From Burkholderiales bacterium (GTDB lineage Bacteria; Pseudomonadota; Gammaproteobacteria; Burkholderiales; Burkholderiaceae_C), in NCBI GenBank assembly GCA_025350145.1, contig JANXYH010000194.1, positions 1 through 44,256 on the forward strand: a stretch of 44,256 nt of DNA, written 5' to 3'. Made by a program: the position numbers and the translations under genes. Position 1 is the first letter of the stretch; each line of letters starts with the position of its first letter. Below the pieces are notes generated by a model. The model made no database searches. It saw nothing but the letters and a program-made list of their open reading frames with translations, and was not told the origin of the DNA. Below are positions 1-8,884 of this stretch, one piece after another.

Positions 1-2
1 TG

Positions 3-236
3 GCCGGCCTCGATGTCGGCCTGGTCGTGGCGTCGATCCGCGCAGAGCGGGAGGCAGACAGCCCCATGGGCGTGGTCTGGGCCAGCGTGGCCGGTCGCCT
101 TGCCCAGGCCGGCGCAGCGGCGGCGGTGGCCTGCCTCGCGGTCACTGGCACACCTGACGCCATGGCTGGCACGTTCGACCTGGTCGAGTGCAGCGCGCTG
201 GTGTGTATATTATGTAAAATTACAAGCGTGCCATAA
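3..236 (+). CDS. Partial coding end, possibly Asp/Glu-racemase-like
   Basis: An open frame enters from the left edge and stops at 234-236. The first 55 or so residues (DVGLVVASIRAEREADSPMG and an Ala-rich helix) read like real protein. The layout, an Ala-rich helix then a Val-Ala-Cys strand, a short loop and FDLVECSAL, faintly recalls the C-terminal end of Asp/Glu racemase-type proteins, but this is only a visual impression. The last dozen codons run through an abruptly AT-rich stretch and encode CILCKITSVP, which looks unrelated, so the true end may have been lost. Family assignment is a guess; that the upstream part is coding is moderately likely. Confidence 0.3.
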   Translation, partial: AGLDVGLVVASIRAEREADSPMGVVWASVAGRLAQAGAAAAVACLAVTGTPDAMAGTFDLVECSALVCILCKITSVP

Positions 237-240
237 TGCC
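201..240. promoter_or_regulatory. AT-rich site with TGTAA-N2-TTACA palindrome
   Basis: Positions 213-224 read TGTAAAATTACA, two 5-bp arms around AA, and CATAAT at 232-237 resembles a -10 hexamer. The patch is strikingly AT-rich for this GC-rich DNA. It lies about 100 bp ahead of the small zinc protein and may be its promoter or operator; no regulator can be named. Confidence 0.35.
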
Positions 241-337
241 GCCAAGCCAGCGCGGGGTCGTGCACCCCGGCATGGTGAACCAGAGCGCCAGCCCGCCAGC
301 GGTTTGTGCGCCCCCGTCCACCCGCCTGAATGCACCC

Positions 338-577
338 ATGTCCAAAGCCGATACCAAGACCACCATCGATTCCGACGGCCTGCGTTATCACAGCAAGACG
401 CCGGGCTCACCGTTCACCGCTGCAGGCGCTTTTGGCGCCGCGACCATGTCCTGCTTTCTCTGCGGCAAGCACCGGCCGCGCAGCCTGTTGAAATCGCGCC
501 GGCTGCTCGGCAAGGCGCAGTTCGTTTGCTCGCCCAACTGCAAGGAAGCCGAAACCGGCGCCGTCAAATCGTCCTGA
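338..577 (+). CDS. Small zinc-ribbon-like conserved protein
   Basis: A 79-residue protein of unknown function. It carries a CFLCG pair (CxxC) in the middle and a CSPNC pair (CxxxC) near the end, separated by a basic stretch (KHRPRSLLKSRRLLGK), which suggests one structural zinc site and possible nucleic-acid contact. I recall similar short proteins as conserved hypotheticals in Burkholderiales. The ATG at 338 is chosen because the protein-like composition starts there; an in-frame ATG at 236 would add 34 low-complexity residues. No clear Shine-Dalgarno sequence is seen. The gene is monocistronic, with a terminator hairpin about 75 bp downstream. Confidence 0.6.
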   Translation: MSKADTKTTIDSDGLRYHSKTPGSPFTAAGAFGAATMSCFLCGKHRPRSLLKSRRLLGKAQFVCSPNCKEAETGAVKSS

Positions 578-650
578 GTCAGACGCTGCCGGCCAGCCAT
601 GGCGTCCTTGATGACGTTGCCGCGCCGCAGTTTCGATCACACCCGCTTCA

Positions 651-681
651 GCCGCCAGGCCTCACCGCCAGGCGGCTTTTT
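651..681 (+). terminator. Intrinsic terminator after zinc-ribbon gene
   Basis: GCCGCC at 651-656 pairs with GGCGGC at 671-676 and is followed directly by five T residues (677-681). It lies between the small zinc protein and the feruloyl-CoA synthase gene, so it separates the two transcripts. Confidence 0.6.
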
Positions 682-726
682 CGCTTTTGATCTGTGCCGA
701 TGCCCGACTTGTCCAGACCGCACGCC

Positions 727-2547
727 ATGAGCACCTCCGGCATCCGCCTGTTCAACGACCCGGCCGGCCTGGCAACGCCGCAGACCGTTCGCGAGGATCG
801 CCCCGACGGCAGCTTTGTGCTGCGCCACCCCGAGCCGCTGCAGGCCCATGCGCGCTGCGTCGGCGAATGGCTGACGCATTGGGCAAGCACCACGCCGGAC
901 GCCCCCTTCCTGGCCGAGCGCGATGGACCGCAGGCCTGGCGCCGCTTGAGCTACGCCCAGGCCCGCGCCTGCGTTGGCCGGCTTGCCCAGGCCTTGCTCG
1001 AACTGCGGCTTGGCGTCGGGCAGCCGGTGGTGGTGCTGAGCGACAACGCCATCGACCATGCGCTGCTGATGCTGGCCTGCCTGCACATCGGGCGCCCCGT
1101 CTGTACCGTCTCCAGCGCCTACAGCCGCGCCGGCAGCGACCACGCCAAGCTGCACGCCATGCTCGACGCGCTCGCGCCCTGCCTGGTCTACGCCAGCGAC
1201 GCCGCCGGCTACGGCCCGGCGATGCAGGGCTGGCCCGGCCGGGCGCTGCGGGTCTTCAGCCAGGGCGCTGGCGATGTCGCCGGCGCGATCGCCTTCGACA
1301 CCTTGCTGCAGGCCGACGAGGGCCCGGCGGTCACCCATGCCGCGTTGGCGGTTCAGCCCGGCGACCATGCGAAGTACCTCCTGACCAGCGGCTCGACCGG
1401 CCTGCCCAAGGTGGTGATCAACACCCACCGTATGCTCACCGCCAACCAGCAGCAATTGGCCCAGGTCTGGCCGTTCCTGACCCGCCACAAGCTTCATCTG
1501 CTGGAATGGCTGCCCTGGAGCCACACCTTCGGCGGCAACCACAACTTCAACATGGTGCTGGCCCATGGCGGCAGCCTGACGATTGACGACGGCCGCCCGG
1601 CGCCCGGCCTGATCGACCGGACGGTGCGCAACCTGCGCGAGATCCGGCCCAATTTCTACTTCAATGTGCCGCGCGGCTTTGACATGCTGCTGCCCAGCCT
1701 GGAGCAGGACGACAGTTTTGCGGCGGCATTTTTCAGCCGCCTGCAGGCGGTGTTCTACGCCGGCGCCGCCCTGCCGCAAAGCCTGTGGCAGCGCCTGGAG
1801 GCGGTGGCCGCGCGCACGCCACGCGCCAACCCGCGCCCGGTCTGGTTCACCAGTTCATGGGGCGCGACCGAGACCTCGCCGGTGCTGACCTCGGTCCACT
1901 GGCAGATCCCCCGGGCCGGCTGCATCGGCGCCCCGGTGCCGGGGGTGGAATTGAAGCTCGTGCCCAATGCCGGCAAGCTGGAGATGCGGGTGCGTGGTCC
2001 GAACATCTTTCCCGGCTACCGCAACGCCCCCGAGCTCAGCGCCCAGGCCTTCGACGCCGAGGGCTTCTATCGGATCGGCGATGCCGGCAAGCTCGTCGAC
2101 GCGTCCGACCCCAGCCAGGGCGTGGCCTTTGACGGCCGCGTCGCCGAGGACTTCAAGCTCAGCAGCGGCACCTGGGTGTCGGTGGGCACGCTGCGCACCC
2201 GGGTCGTGAGCGCCTTGGATCCGCTGGCGGTCGACGTCGTCGTCACCGGCCATGACCGGGACAGCGTCGGGGTGCTGATCTTCCCCTCGCCGGCAGCCCG
2301 CGCCCTGCCCGAGGCGGAGTTGGCCAGCCGGTTGCGCGAGGCGCTGGCGCGGCTCAAGGCCGAGGGCGGTGGCTCCTCGCATGCGCCCGGCCGTGCCCGC
2401 CTCCTGGCCGAGCCGCCCAACGCCGACGCGGGCGAAATCACCGACAAGGGTTATGTCAACCAGCGCGCGGTCCTGCACCGCCGCGCCGCCGAGGTCGAGG
2501 CCATGTACGACGGCAGCCATGGCGCCGCAGGCACCATCATTGCGTGA
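727..2547 (+). CDS. fcs: Feruloyl-CoA synthase
   Basis: A 606-residue ANL-superfamily adenylate-forming enzyme that would activate ferulate or related hydroxycinnamates to CoA thioesters with ATP, the entry step to vanillate and protocatechuate. The phosphate-binding motif LTSGSTGLPK is at residues 219-228, SSWGATETSP near 375-385 is the acyl-adenylate motif, and YRIGDAG near 448-454 holds the ribose-binding Asp. The stretch EWLPWSHTFGGNHNFN is what I associate with feruloyl-CoA synthases. The start at 727 gives the usual N-terminus (MSTSGIRLF); ATGs at 694 and 700 are alternatives and none has a good Shine-Dalgarno. The next gene begins 14 bp after its stop. No enoyl-CoA hydratase/aldolase or vanillin dehydrogenase gene follows, which is unusual. 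Confidence 0.85.
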   Translation: MSTSGIRLFNDPAGLATPQTVREDRPDGSFVLRHPEPLQAHARCVGEWLTHWASTTPDAPFLAERDGPQAWRRLSYAQARACVGRLAQALLELRLGVGQPVVVLSDNAIDHALLMLACLHIGRPVCTVSSAYSRAGSDHAKLHAMLDALAPCLVYASDAAGYGPAMQGWPGRALRVFSQGAGDVAGAIAFDTLLQADEGPAVTHAALAVQPGDHAKYLLTSGSTGLPKVVINTHRMLTANQQQLAQVWPFLTRHKLHLLEWLPWSHTFGGNHNFNMVLAHGGSLTIDDGRPAPGLIDRTVRNLREIRPNFYFNVPRGFDMLLPSLEQDDSFAAAFFSRLQAVFYAGAALPQSLWQRLEAVAARTPRANPRPVWFTSSWGATETSPVLTSVHWQIPRAGCIGAPVPGVELKLVPNAGKLEMRVRGPNIFPGYRNAPELSAQAFDAEGFYRIGDAGKLVDASDPSQGVAFDGRVAEDFKLSSGTWVSVGTLRTRVVSALDPLAVDVVVTGHDRDSVGVLIFPSPAARALPEAELASRLREALARLKAEGGGSSHAPGRARLLAEPPNADAGEITDKGYVNQRAVLHRRAAEVEAMYDGSHGAAGTIIA

Positions 2548-2561
2548 GGAGAGCCGACGAC

Positions 2562-3179
2562 ATGAACCAGGACGAACTGCTGGACCGTTTGAGCATCCGC
2601 GAGTTGATCGAGAACTGGGCGATCTGGCGCGACGCCGGTGACTGGGCGCGCTTTGCCAGCGTCTGGCACGACGACGGGGTGATGATGGCCACCTGGTTCC
2701 AGGGCCCGGCCAAGGACTTCATCCGCGTCACCCAGGAAGGCTGGGCCAAGGGCGTCAGCATCCTCCACTTCCTCGGCGGCAGCAGCATCGACCTGGCCGG
2801 CCAGCGGGCCATTGTCCAGACCAAGATGACGATCTCGCAGCGCGGTGATGTCCAGGGCGTGGCCTGCGACGTGGTCTGCACCGGCCGCTTCTACGATTTT
2901 CTGGAGAAGCGCCAGGGCCGCTGGGGCATGGTCTTGCGCCAGCCGATTTACGAGAAGGACCGGGTCGACCCTATCGACCCCGCCGCCAGGCTGGTGCTCG
3001 ACCAGGCCAAGCTGGCGGAGTTTCCCAAGGGCTATTGCCACCTGGCCTACATCCAGACCCAGATCGGCTACAGCGTCAAACGCGACATGCCGCAACTGAC
3101 CGGGCCGCAGGTGCAGGCCCTATACGCCCGGGGCGCCGCCTGGCTGAGCGGTGCCGCCCAAGTCGCCTCAGCCGCCTGA
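2562..3179 (+). CDS. SnoaL/NTF2-like family protein
   Basis: A 205-residue protein of the nuclear-transport-factor-2/SnoaL-like fold, seen from the N-terminal pattern of a helix (LLDRLSIRELIENWAIWRDA) followed by the FASVWHDDGVMMATWF strand segment. Family members are small cone-shaped proteins that act as hydratases, isomerases, cyclases or non-enzymatic binding proteins. GAGGAG at 2548-2553, 8 nt before ATG 2562, sets the start. It lies 14 bp after fcs and is almost certainly cotranscribed, so a role in hydroxycinnamate or lignin-derived aromatic metabolism is inferred; its substrate is unknown. Confidence 0.7.
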   Translation: MNQDELLDRLSIRELIENWAIWRDAGDWARFASVWHDDGVMMATWFQGPAKDFIRVTQEGWAKGVSILHFLGGSSIDLAGQRAIVQTKMTISQRGDVQGVACDVVCTGRFYDFLEKRQGRWGMVLRQPIYEKDRVDPIDPAARLVLDQAKLAEFPKGYCHLAYIQTQIGYSVKRDMPQLTGPQVQALYARGAAWLSGAAQVASAA

Positions 3180-3184
3180 CGGCC

Positions 3185-4234
3185 TCAGTCGACGAACTCC
3201 TCGGTGTCGATCTCGGCCTGCGTTGCCGGGCTGTAGCGCGGTCCGCTGACCTTGAAGCGATTGACGGCAGCATCCATGCGGGCCAGTTGATCAGCGCTCA
3301 GGCTCACCTCGGCGGCGGCGACGTTTTCGCGCAGATGCGCTGCCTGCGTCGTGCCCGGGATCGGCACGACATGCGCGCCGCGGGCCAGCAACCAGGCCAG
3401 GGCCGCCTGGGCCAGGCTGCAATCGGCCTCGGCCGCGACCGCGGCCATCCCGGGCAGGAGCGCCAGATTGGCGGCATAGGCGGGCGCGGCAAATCGTGGC
3501 ATGGTGCGGCGCAGGTCCTTGGCGTCGAGGGCGTCGATGGACAGCAGCTTGCCGGTCAGAAAGGCACGCGCCAGCGGGCTGAAGGCAACCAATGCGGCGC
3601 CGATCTCGCGGCAGGCGTCAAGCACCGCGATCTCGGGGTTGCGGGTCCACAGCGAATACTCGGTCTGCACCGCGGCGATGGGGTGGACCGCATGGGCGCG
3701 GCGCAGGGTTGCGGCCGACACCTCGGACAGACCCAGCGCCCTCACCTTGCCGGCCTCGACCAGCCGCGCCATCGCGCCGACCGAATCCTCGATGGGCACG
3801 CGCTTGTCCCAGCGGTGCAGGTAGTACAGATCGATCACGTCGGTACCCAGGCGGCGCAGGCTGTCCTCGCAATTGCGCTGGATCGCCTCGGGCCGGCCGT
3901 CGATCACGCGCTTCATCACGCCGTCCTGGCGCTGCCCCGCCATGCCGCCCTTGCTGGCCAGCGTGATCTGCTGGCGGTGCGGTTTAAGCACCCTGCCGAC
4001 CAGCGTCTCGTTGTCGCCAAAGCCGTACAGGGCAGCGGTGTCGAACAGGTTCACGCCCGCATCCACCGCCTGCAACAGCAACCGCTCGGCCTGCTCGACG
4101 GGCGGTGGCGCGCCGTAGGCATGGCTCAGGTTCATGCAGCCCAGGCCGATCGGGGCGACGCACAGGGGCCCGATCCGGCGGGCAAGGCGGGCGCCGCCGG
4201 GGGCAAGGCGGGAATCAGGGGCTGCGGGGTGCAT
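3185..4234 (-). CDS. Aldo/keto reductase
   Basis: A 349-residue NAD(P)H-dependent oxidoreductase of the aldo/keto reductase superfamily. The catalytic tetrad is visible: Asp65 (NLFDTA), Tyr70 (LYGFGDNE), Lys95 (ASKGG) and His140 (YYLHRWD). The C-terminal half has the expected FSPLARAFLTGKL and VPIPGTT cofactor-binding segments. It is convergent with the SnoaL-like gene (5 bp apart) and not in line with the lig operon, so a role on aromatic aldehydes is only suggested by proximity. The start at 4234 (MHPAAP) is the first ATG giving a normal N-terminus; a longer frame to 4303 has unlikely composition. Confidence 0.8.
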   Translation of the reverse strand: MHPAAPDSRLAPGGARLARRIGPLCVAPIGLGCMNLSHAYGAPPPVEQAERLLLQAVDAGVNLFDTAALYGFGDNETLVGRVLKPHRQQITLASKGGMAGQRQDGVMKRVIDGRPEAIQRNCEDSLRRLGTDVIDLYYLHRWDKRVPIEDSVGAMARLVEAGKVRALGLSEVSAATLRRAHAVHPIAAVQTEYSLWTRNPEIAVLDACREIGAALVAFSPLARAFLTGKLLSIDALDAKDLRRTMPRFAAPAYAANLALLPGMAAVAAEADCSLAQAALAWLLARGAHVVPIPGTTQAAHLRENVAAAEVSLSADQLARMDAAVNRFKVSGPRYSPATQAEIDTEEFVD

Positions 4235-4376
4235 GGCGGCTCTGGGTTTCAGGGACTGCGATTGTCGCCAAGTGCGGCGCTGCTGGCCCGAGGCAGGCCG
4301 CAAGTGCGGCTTAGCGCTGCGCTAGACTGAACCGGCAGCCTCGGCCACAGCCACAGCCAAATTCGGAGACCACAGC

Positions 4377-4781
4377 ATGGGAATGTTCGCTGGCAAGCGC
4401 CCTGCCGGGCTCGGCTTCACCGCCGGCAAATTCAAGGCGCCGTCTTGGAGGCCGAACTGCGTGTCGTCGACGGTTGCGGCCAGCGACAGCCACTACATCG
4501 CCCCGATGGTGTTCAGCGGCGACGCGGTGCGGGCATGGCAGAAGTTGCTGGCGCTGCTGGGTGCGCAGCAGCGGGCGTCGCTGGTCGAGCAGCAAGCCGC
4601 CTACCTGCGCGCCGAATTCAAGACCGCGACGATGGGCTTTGTCGACGATGTCGAATTTGCCCTCGATGCCAAAGCCAACGCCATCCAGGTGCGCTCGGCC
4701 TCGCGGCTGGGGGTGCGCGACTTCGGCGTCAACCGCCGCCGGATCGAATCCCTGCGGGCCGGTTTCAGCCAGGCCAATTGA
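4377..4781 (+). CDS. DUF1499 family protein
   Basis: A 134-residue protein with the typical DUF1499 C-terminal half: FVDDVEFALD, then IQVRSASRLGVRDFGVNRRR, ending just after. The N-terminal part includes PNCVSSTV, matching the family's conserved region. Function is unknown; homologues occur in bacteria and plastids and have no assigned activity. The start at ATG 4377 has GGAG at 4365-4368. It stands alone between the aldo/keto reductase and the convergent ligC, and ends 21 bp from the ligC stop. Confidence 0.75.
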   Translation: MGMFAGKRPAGLGFTAGKFKAPSWRPNCVSSTVAASDSHYIAPMVFSGDAVRAWQKLLALLGAQQRASLVEQQAAYLRAEFKTATMGFVDDVEFALDAKANAIQVRSASRLGVRDFGVNRRRIESLRAGFSQAN

Positions 4782-4797
4782 GCGGTCGGGCGACCGC
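4782..4797. terminator. Hairpin between convergent genes
   Basis: GCGGTCG (4782-4788) and CGACCGC (4791-4797) form a perfect 7-bp stem with a GG spacer between the DUF1499 and ligC stop codons. There is no T tract, so termination activity is uncertain; the two-base loop is tight and outer pairs would open. Confidence 0.35.
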
Positions 4798-4802
4798 CCG
4801 GC

Positions 4803-5759
4803 TCAGACCAGTTGCTGTGCCAGGTCGTGCAGCACCTGGTAGCAAGGCAGGACCTGGGCCACGCTGGAATTGGGCTCGCGACCTTGCCGGATAGCCGCGA
4901 AGAATTCGCGGTCCTGCAATTCGATGCCGTTCATCGATACCGCTACTTGCGACACATCGATCTTTTCTTCCTTGCCGCTGAACAAATCGTCATAGCGGGC
5001 GAGGTAGGTTCCGCTGTCGCCGATATAGCGGAAGAAAGTGCCGAGCGGGCCGTCGTTGTTGAAACTCAGCGAAAGCGTGCAGATTGCGCCGTTGGCGGCC
5101 TTCAGTTGGATACTCATGTCCATCGCAATGCCCAGCACCGGATGGACCGGTCCTTGCAGCGCATTGGCCTTGACGACTGGGCTGCCGGCCTGGTACGCAA
5201 ACAAATCAACGGTGTGCGCTGCGTGGTGCCACAGCAAATGGTCGGTCCAACTCCGCGCCTGATCGAGGGCATTCATGTTGCTGCGGCGGAAAAAATAGGT
5301 CTGGACATCCATTTGCTGGAGCTTGAACTCCCCCCCCGTGATCTTGTTGCGCAGCCATTGGTGGCTGGGGTTGAAGCGGCGCGTGTGGCCGGCCATCGCC
5401 ACCAGGCCGGTGGCTTGCTGAAGGGCCACCACTTCCTGGGCGCCGGCCAGGCTGTCGGCCAGCGGAATCTCGCACTGGACATGTTTGCCCGCACGCAGGC
5501 AGGCGACGGACTGGGCGGCGTGCATTTGGGTCGGGGTGCAGAGGATCACGGCATCGACCTCGGCCAGCGCAAGGCTGTCCGCCAGATCGGTGCTGACATG
5601 CCCTATGCCGTATTTGGCGGCGGCCTCTTTGGTTTTGTAGAGTTCGCGCCCCACCAGCGAAATGACTTCAACCCCGGCAATATTCTGGATACCGTCCAGG
5701 TGCTTCAGGCCGAACGCACCGGCGCCGGCCAAGGCCACCTTGATGGTTTTGTCGGACAT
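4803..5759 (-). CDS. ligC: 4-carboxy-2-hydroxymuconate-6-semialdehyde dehydrogenase
   Basis: A 318-residue Gfo/Idh/MocA-family dehydrogenase. It oxidises the protocatechuate ring-opening product (as its hemiacetal) with NAD(P)+ to 2-pyrone-4,6-dicarboxylate. The Rossmann motif AGAGAFG is at residues 11-17; GHTRRFNPSHQW and YFFRRSNMN are what I recall of LigC proteins. The family's usual EKP motif reads EIP here, which may be normal for this branch. Start at 5759 with GGAG about 8 nt upstream, inside the end of ligB; the ligB stop is only 2 bp away, so the two are translationally linked. A run of eight G residues on the coding strand (5330-5337) lies in the middle of the gene. It is the last gene of the operon. 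Confidence 0.88.
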   Translation of the reverse strand: MSDKTIKVALAGAGAFGLKHLDGIQNIAGVEVISLVGRELYKTKEAAAKYGIGHVSTDLADSLALAEVDAVILCTPTQMHAAQSVACLRAGKHVQCEIPLADSLAGAQEVVALQQATGLVAMAGHTRRFNPSHQWLRNKITGGEFKLQQMDVQTYFFRRSNMNALDQARSWTDHLLWHHAAHTVDLFAYQAGSPVVKANALQGPVHPVLGIAMDMSIQLKAANGAICTLSLSFNNDGPLGTFFRYIGDSGTYLARYDDLFSGKEEKIDVSQVAVSMNGIELQDREFFAAIRQGREPNSSVAQVLPCYQVLHDLAQQLV

Positions 5760-5761
5760 GC

Positions 5762-6613
<852 letters not shown>

Positions 6614-6616
6614 TTA

Positions 6617-6654
6617 TGAACTAAATTTGTGAACTAAATTTGTAAACTCAATTC
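6617..6654. repeat. 13-bp tandem repeat at ligA/ligB junction
   Basis: TGAACTAAATTTG occurs twice in tandem (6617-6629, 6630-6642), followed by a degenerate third unit TAAACTCAATTCC (6643-6654/5). It fills the whole ligA-ligB gap and overlaps the ligA stop codon (6648-6650). Confidence 0.85.
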
Positions 6655-7091
6655 CAGCCCACGCCGGGGCTGCTGCCTTGGGGTTGGCGGTGGGCCTGGG
6701 CGCTGCCGTCTTCACCCACCACCCGGTTGCCTTCGACACTGCGCCCGCCGGAAATCATCATCTCGCGGTATTCAGTTTCGGTCATGCCGGTCATTGATCC
6801 GGCCATTTGCTGAAAACTCTTGCCGTCGGTCGCGCCGATCTTCGCCAGGAAATAAATGTTGCCGCCCTGGGCAATGCAGCGGTTCAAATCGCGGCTGAGC
6901 ACGCCCTGCTTCTGCTCCTCGGTCATCGGCCAGGCGTCGAGGTAGGCGCGTTCGTCGGCCTTGAAGCGGGCCCGGTTCTCGGCCTTCATCAGCGACATGC
7001 AGAACTGGTTGAGGTGGTAGCCCAAACGGCTTTGCTCGGCGTCGAAGACGGTCGTGCCGGGCACATCCAGATAGGGTTTATGGAGAGCCAT
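6648..7091 (-). CDS. ligA: Protocatechuate 4,5-dioxygenase alpha subunit
   Basis: A 147-residue small subunit that caps the LigB active site in the alpha2beta2 enzyme. Recognisable segments are the N-terminal YLDVPGTTVFDAEQSRLGYH, NQFCMSLMKAENRARF, and LNRCIAQGGNIYFLAKIGATDGKSFQQ. It is slightly longer than the 139-residue Sphingobium protein, with extra low-complexity residues at the C-terminus (QAHRQPQGSSPGVGWN) just before the tandem repeat. Start at ATG 7091 with AGGAG 8 nt upstream. It lies 24 bp after the tannase-like gene. Confidence 0.9.
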   Translation of the reverse strand: MALHKPYLDVPGTTVFDAEQSRLGYHLNQFCMSLMKAENRARFKADERAYLDAWPMTEEQKQGVLSRDLNRCIAQGGNIYFLAKIGATDGKSFQQMAGSMTGMTETEYREMMISGGRSVEGNRVVGEDGSAQAHRQPQGSSPGVGWN

Positions 7092-7115
7092 CGTAAAACT
7101 CCTGAACTGGGCGCT

Positions 7116-8852
7116 TCAGCGCGCGCATTCAAAACTGCTGGCCAGGTTCGGCGCGCCGCCCTTGTAGTGCGGCCACTGCGGCCATTCGCACAGCGGCAGC
7201 GCCCGGGTGGTGGCAAATGGGGGCTTGAACTCTTGCTCCAGCACCTGAAGTTTGGCCGGCGCCTGGCCACGCTCGACCCAGTCACTGAGCACGCCCAGCA
7301 TGTCGATGTTGGCCGGCGCACCGCCGCCGACATGGTCGACGCCCGGGGCGGTGTAGAGCCGGGCAAATCGGGCGGTGGTTTCGGCGCCCAACCTGGCTTG
7401 GACAGACTCGAAGTAGCCTATGCCGGCGTAGGGGCTCTGGGCGTAGTCGGCCATGTACTCCAGCACCACCAGCTTGCCGCCGCGGGCATGGAAGGCGCTG
7501 AGGTCGGGGTTGGTCGAGTCCATCAGCGCAGAGACCTGACGCACCCGGTCGGCAAAGTCTTCGGGGCGATAGCGGCGCACGTCGAAATTGGGGTCGCGGG
7601 CAAAGATGTGCTGGATCGCGCCGCTGCCAAAAAACCATGCAATGCCGTTGTCGGGCTTGGCCGGCAGGGTGGGCGCGCTCAGGCCGGTCCACCAGGCGCG
7701 GTAGCCGCCGCTGGGGCCGAAGGGCGCGGCGGCCTCGCCGCTGACGCCCCAGCCGGGGTAGCGGCTGACGCCATTGGCCAGCGGGAACGGCGCGTCCCAG
7801 TGCGAGTGGTGGGTCTGTACCGCCCGCACCTGGGCTGGGTTCAGGCAATGGTCGCCGCTGGTGCCAGCCACGCATTGCAGGTTGCGCACATCGAACGCCG
7901 CCTTGCAGCCCACCGGGTTGGCGACCAGGTTGTCGGCCGAGCCGTCGGCCGCGTCGCAGGTGGTGAGCACGGCGTTGTGGACCAGTTCGACCTGCGCCTG
8001 TCCCAACCAGGCCTCACCCATGGTGGCCAGGCCGGCGCGGTTACTGACATGCATCAGGCCGGTCCAGTTGATCACCGGCACGCGGCTGAAGATGCCGTCA
8101 AAGTCCGCCGGGTAGCGCTGGGCCATGGTCAGTCCTTCGCGTCCGCCCTCGCTGCTGCCCATGAAGTACAGCTTCTCCGGCACCCGGCCGTAGGCGCGTT
8201 TGGCCAGCACCACCGACACGTCACGCACCTTCTTGTAGGCCGCGTGGGCAAAGTTGGCAAAGGCCTCGTCATTGGCGGCAAAGGCCTGTGGCGCCTCGCC
8301 CGGCTTGGTCTGGTGGCCGGAGTCGGTGCCGACCGTGATGTAGCCCTGCGCCAGGGGCGCGGGCTGGTCGAAACGGCCGGCGGGCACCAGGGTCAGGGCA
8401 TTGTTCAGGACGCCATTGAAGCCACCGCCGCCGTACTGCACGCTGCGGCCGTTCCAGGCCAGCGGCAGGTTGACCTGGAACAGGATCGGTGGCGCCTTGG
8501 GGTCTATCGGCGCGATCCGTCCCAGCACCTTGCAGAACGCCGGCAGCGCCGGGGTGATGCGGCTCGCCGGGGTCGGGCCGCGGTCGGCCACCGCCAGCGC
8601 CGAGGCGGCCACGAGCGTGGCCGAATCGATGCTGGCGCCACCGCTGGGCAGGCCGATGGCGAACGCCGGCACCGGCGAAATTTGCGCCGCACACTCCACC
8701 GCCGGGTCGGCGCCGAGTGGTGTCAAGAGCGGGGGTGCGGACACGCTGGCACAACCGGCGAGCAAGGCTGCGGCAGCGGCGGTGGTGGCGGCGGTGGCGG
8801 TGGTGCGGAAGGTCAATGGCAGGGATTTCACTTTGTCGGCTCCGTTTCTCAT
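7116..8852 (-). CDS. Tannase/feruloyl-esterase family lipoprotein
   Basis: A 578-residue alpha/beta hydrolase of the tannase family (Pfam Tannase). The N-terminus has a lipoprotein signal ending LLAGC, so the enzyme should be membrane-anchored in the periplasm or outer membrane. The nucleophile elbow GSSEGGREG is near residue 233; the acid Asp near 468 (MADYAQSP) and His near 507 (GVDHVGGG) complete the triad. Such enzymes hydrolyse gallate, protocatechuate or ferulate esters. In the middle of the lig operon, it would release the aromatic acid that LigAB then cleaves; the true ester is unknown. No Shine-Dalgarno is evident: the sequence before ATG 8852 is a 10-bp tandem repeat shared with the end of ligI. 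Confidence 0.82.
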   Translation of the reverse strand: MRNGADKVKSLPLTFRTTATAATTAAAAALLAGCASVSAPPLLTPLGADPAVECAAQISPVPAFAIGLPSGGASIDSATLVAASALAVADRGPTPASRITPALPAFCKVLGRIAPIDPKAPPILFQVNLPLAWNGRSVQYGGGGFNGVLNNALTLVPAGRFDQPAPLAQGYITVGTDSGHQTKPGEAPQAFAANDEAFANFAHAAYKKVRDVSVVLAKRAYGRVPEKLYFMGSSEGGREGLTMAQRYPADFDGIFSRVPVINWTGLMHVSNRAGLATMGEAWLGQAQVELVHNAVLTTCDAADGSADNLVANPVGCKAAFDVRNLQCVAGTSGDHCLNPAQVRAVQTHHSHWDAPFPLANGVSRYPGWGVSGEAAAPFGPSGGYRAWWTGLSAPTLPAKPDNGIAWFFGSGAIQHIFARDPNFDVRRYRPEDFADRVRQVSALMDSTNPDLSAFHARGGKLVVLEYMADYAQSPYAGIGYFESVQARLGAETTARFARLYTAPGVDHVGGGAPANIDMLGVLSDWVERGQAPAKLQVLEQEFKPPFATTRALPLCEWPQWPHYKGGAPNLASSFECAR

Positions 8853-8854
8853 GT

Positions 8855-8884
8855 CAGGTTGATTCAGGTTGATTCAGGTTGAAG
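8855..8884. repeat. 10-bp tandem repeat at ligI/tannase junction
   Basis: CAGGTTGATT is repeated at 8855-8864 and 8865-8874, with a partial third copy CAGGTTGA from 8875. It spans the ligI stop codon (8864-8866) and the leader of the tannase-like gene. Confidence 0.85.

Noticed and set aside
6807-8882. A 691-codon open frame on the plus strand opposite the tannase-like and ligA genes
   Set aside because: It is the antisense of well-supported genes in high-GC DNA; its composition (Gly/Arg/His/Gln-rich) has no recognisable domain.
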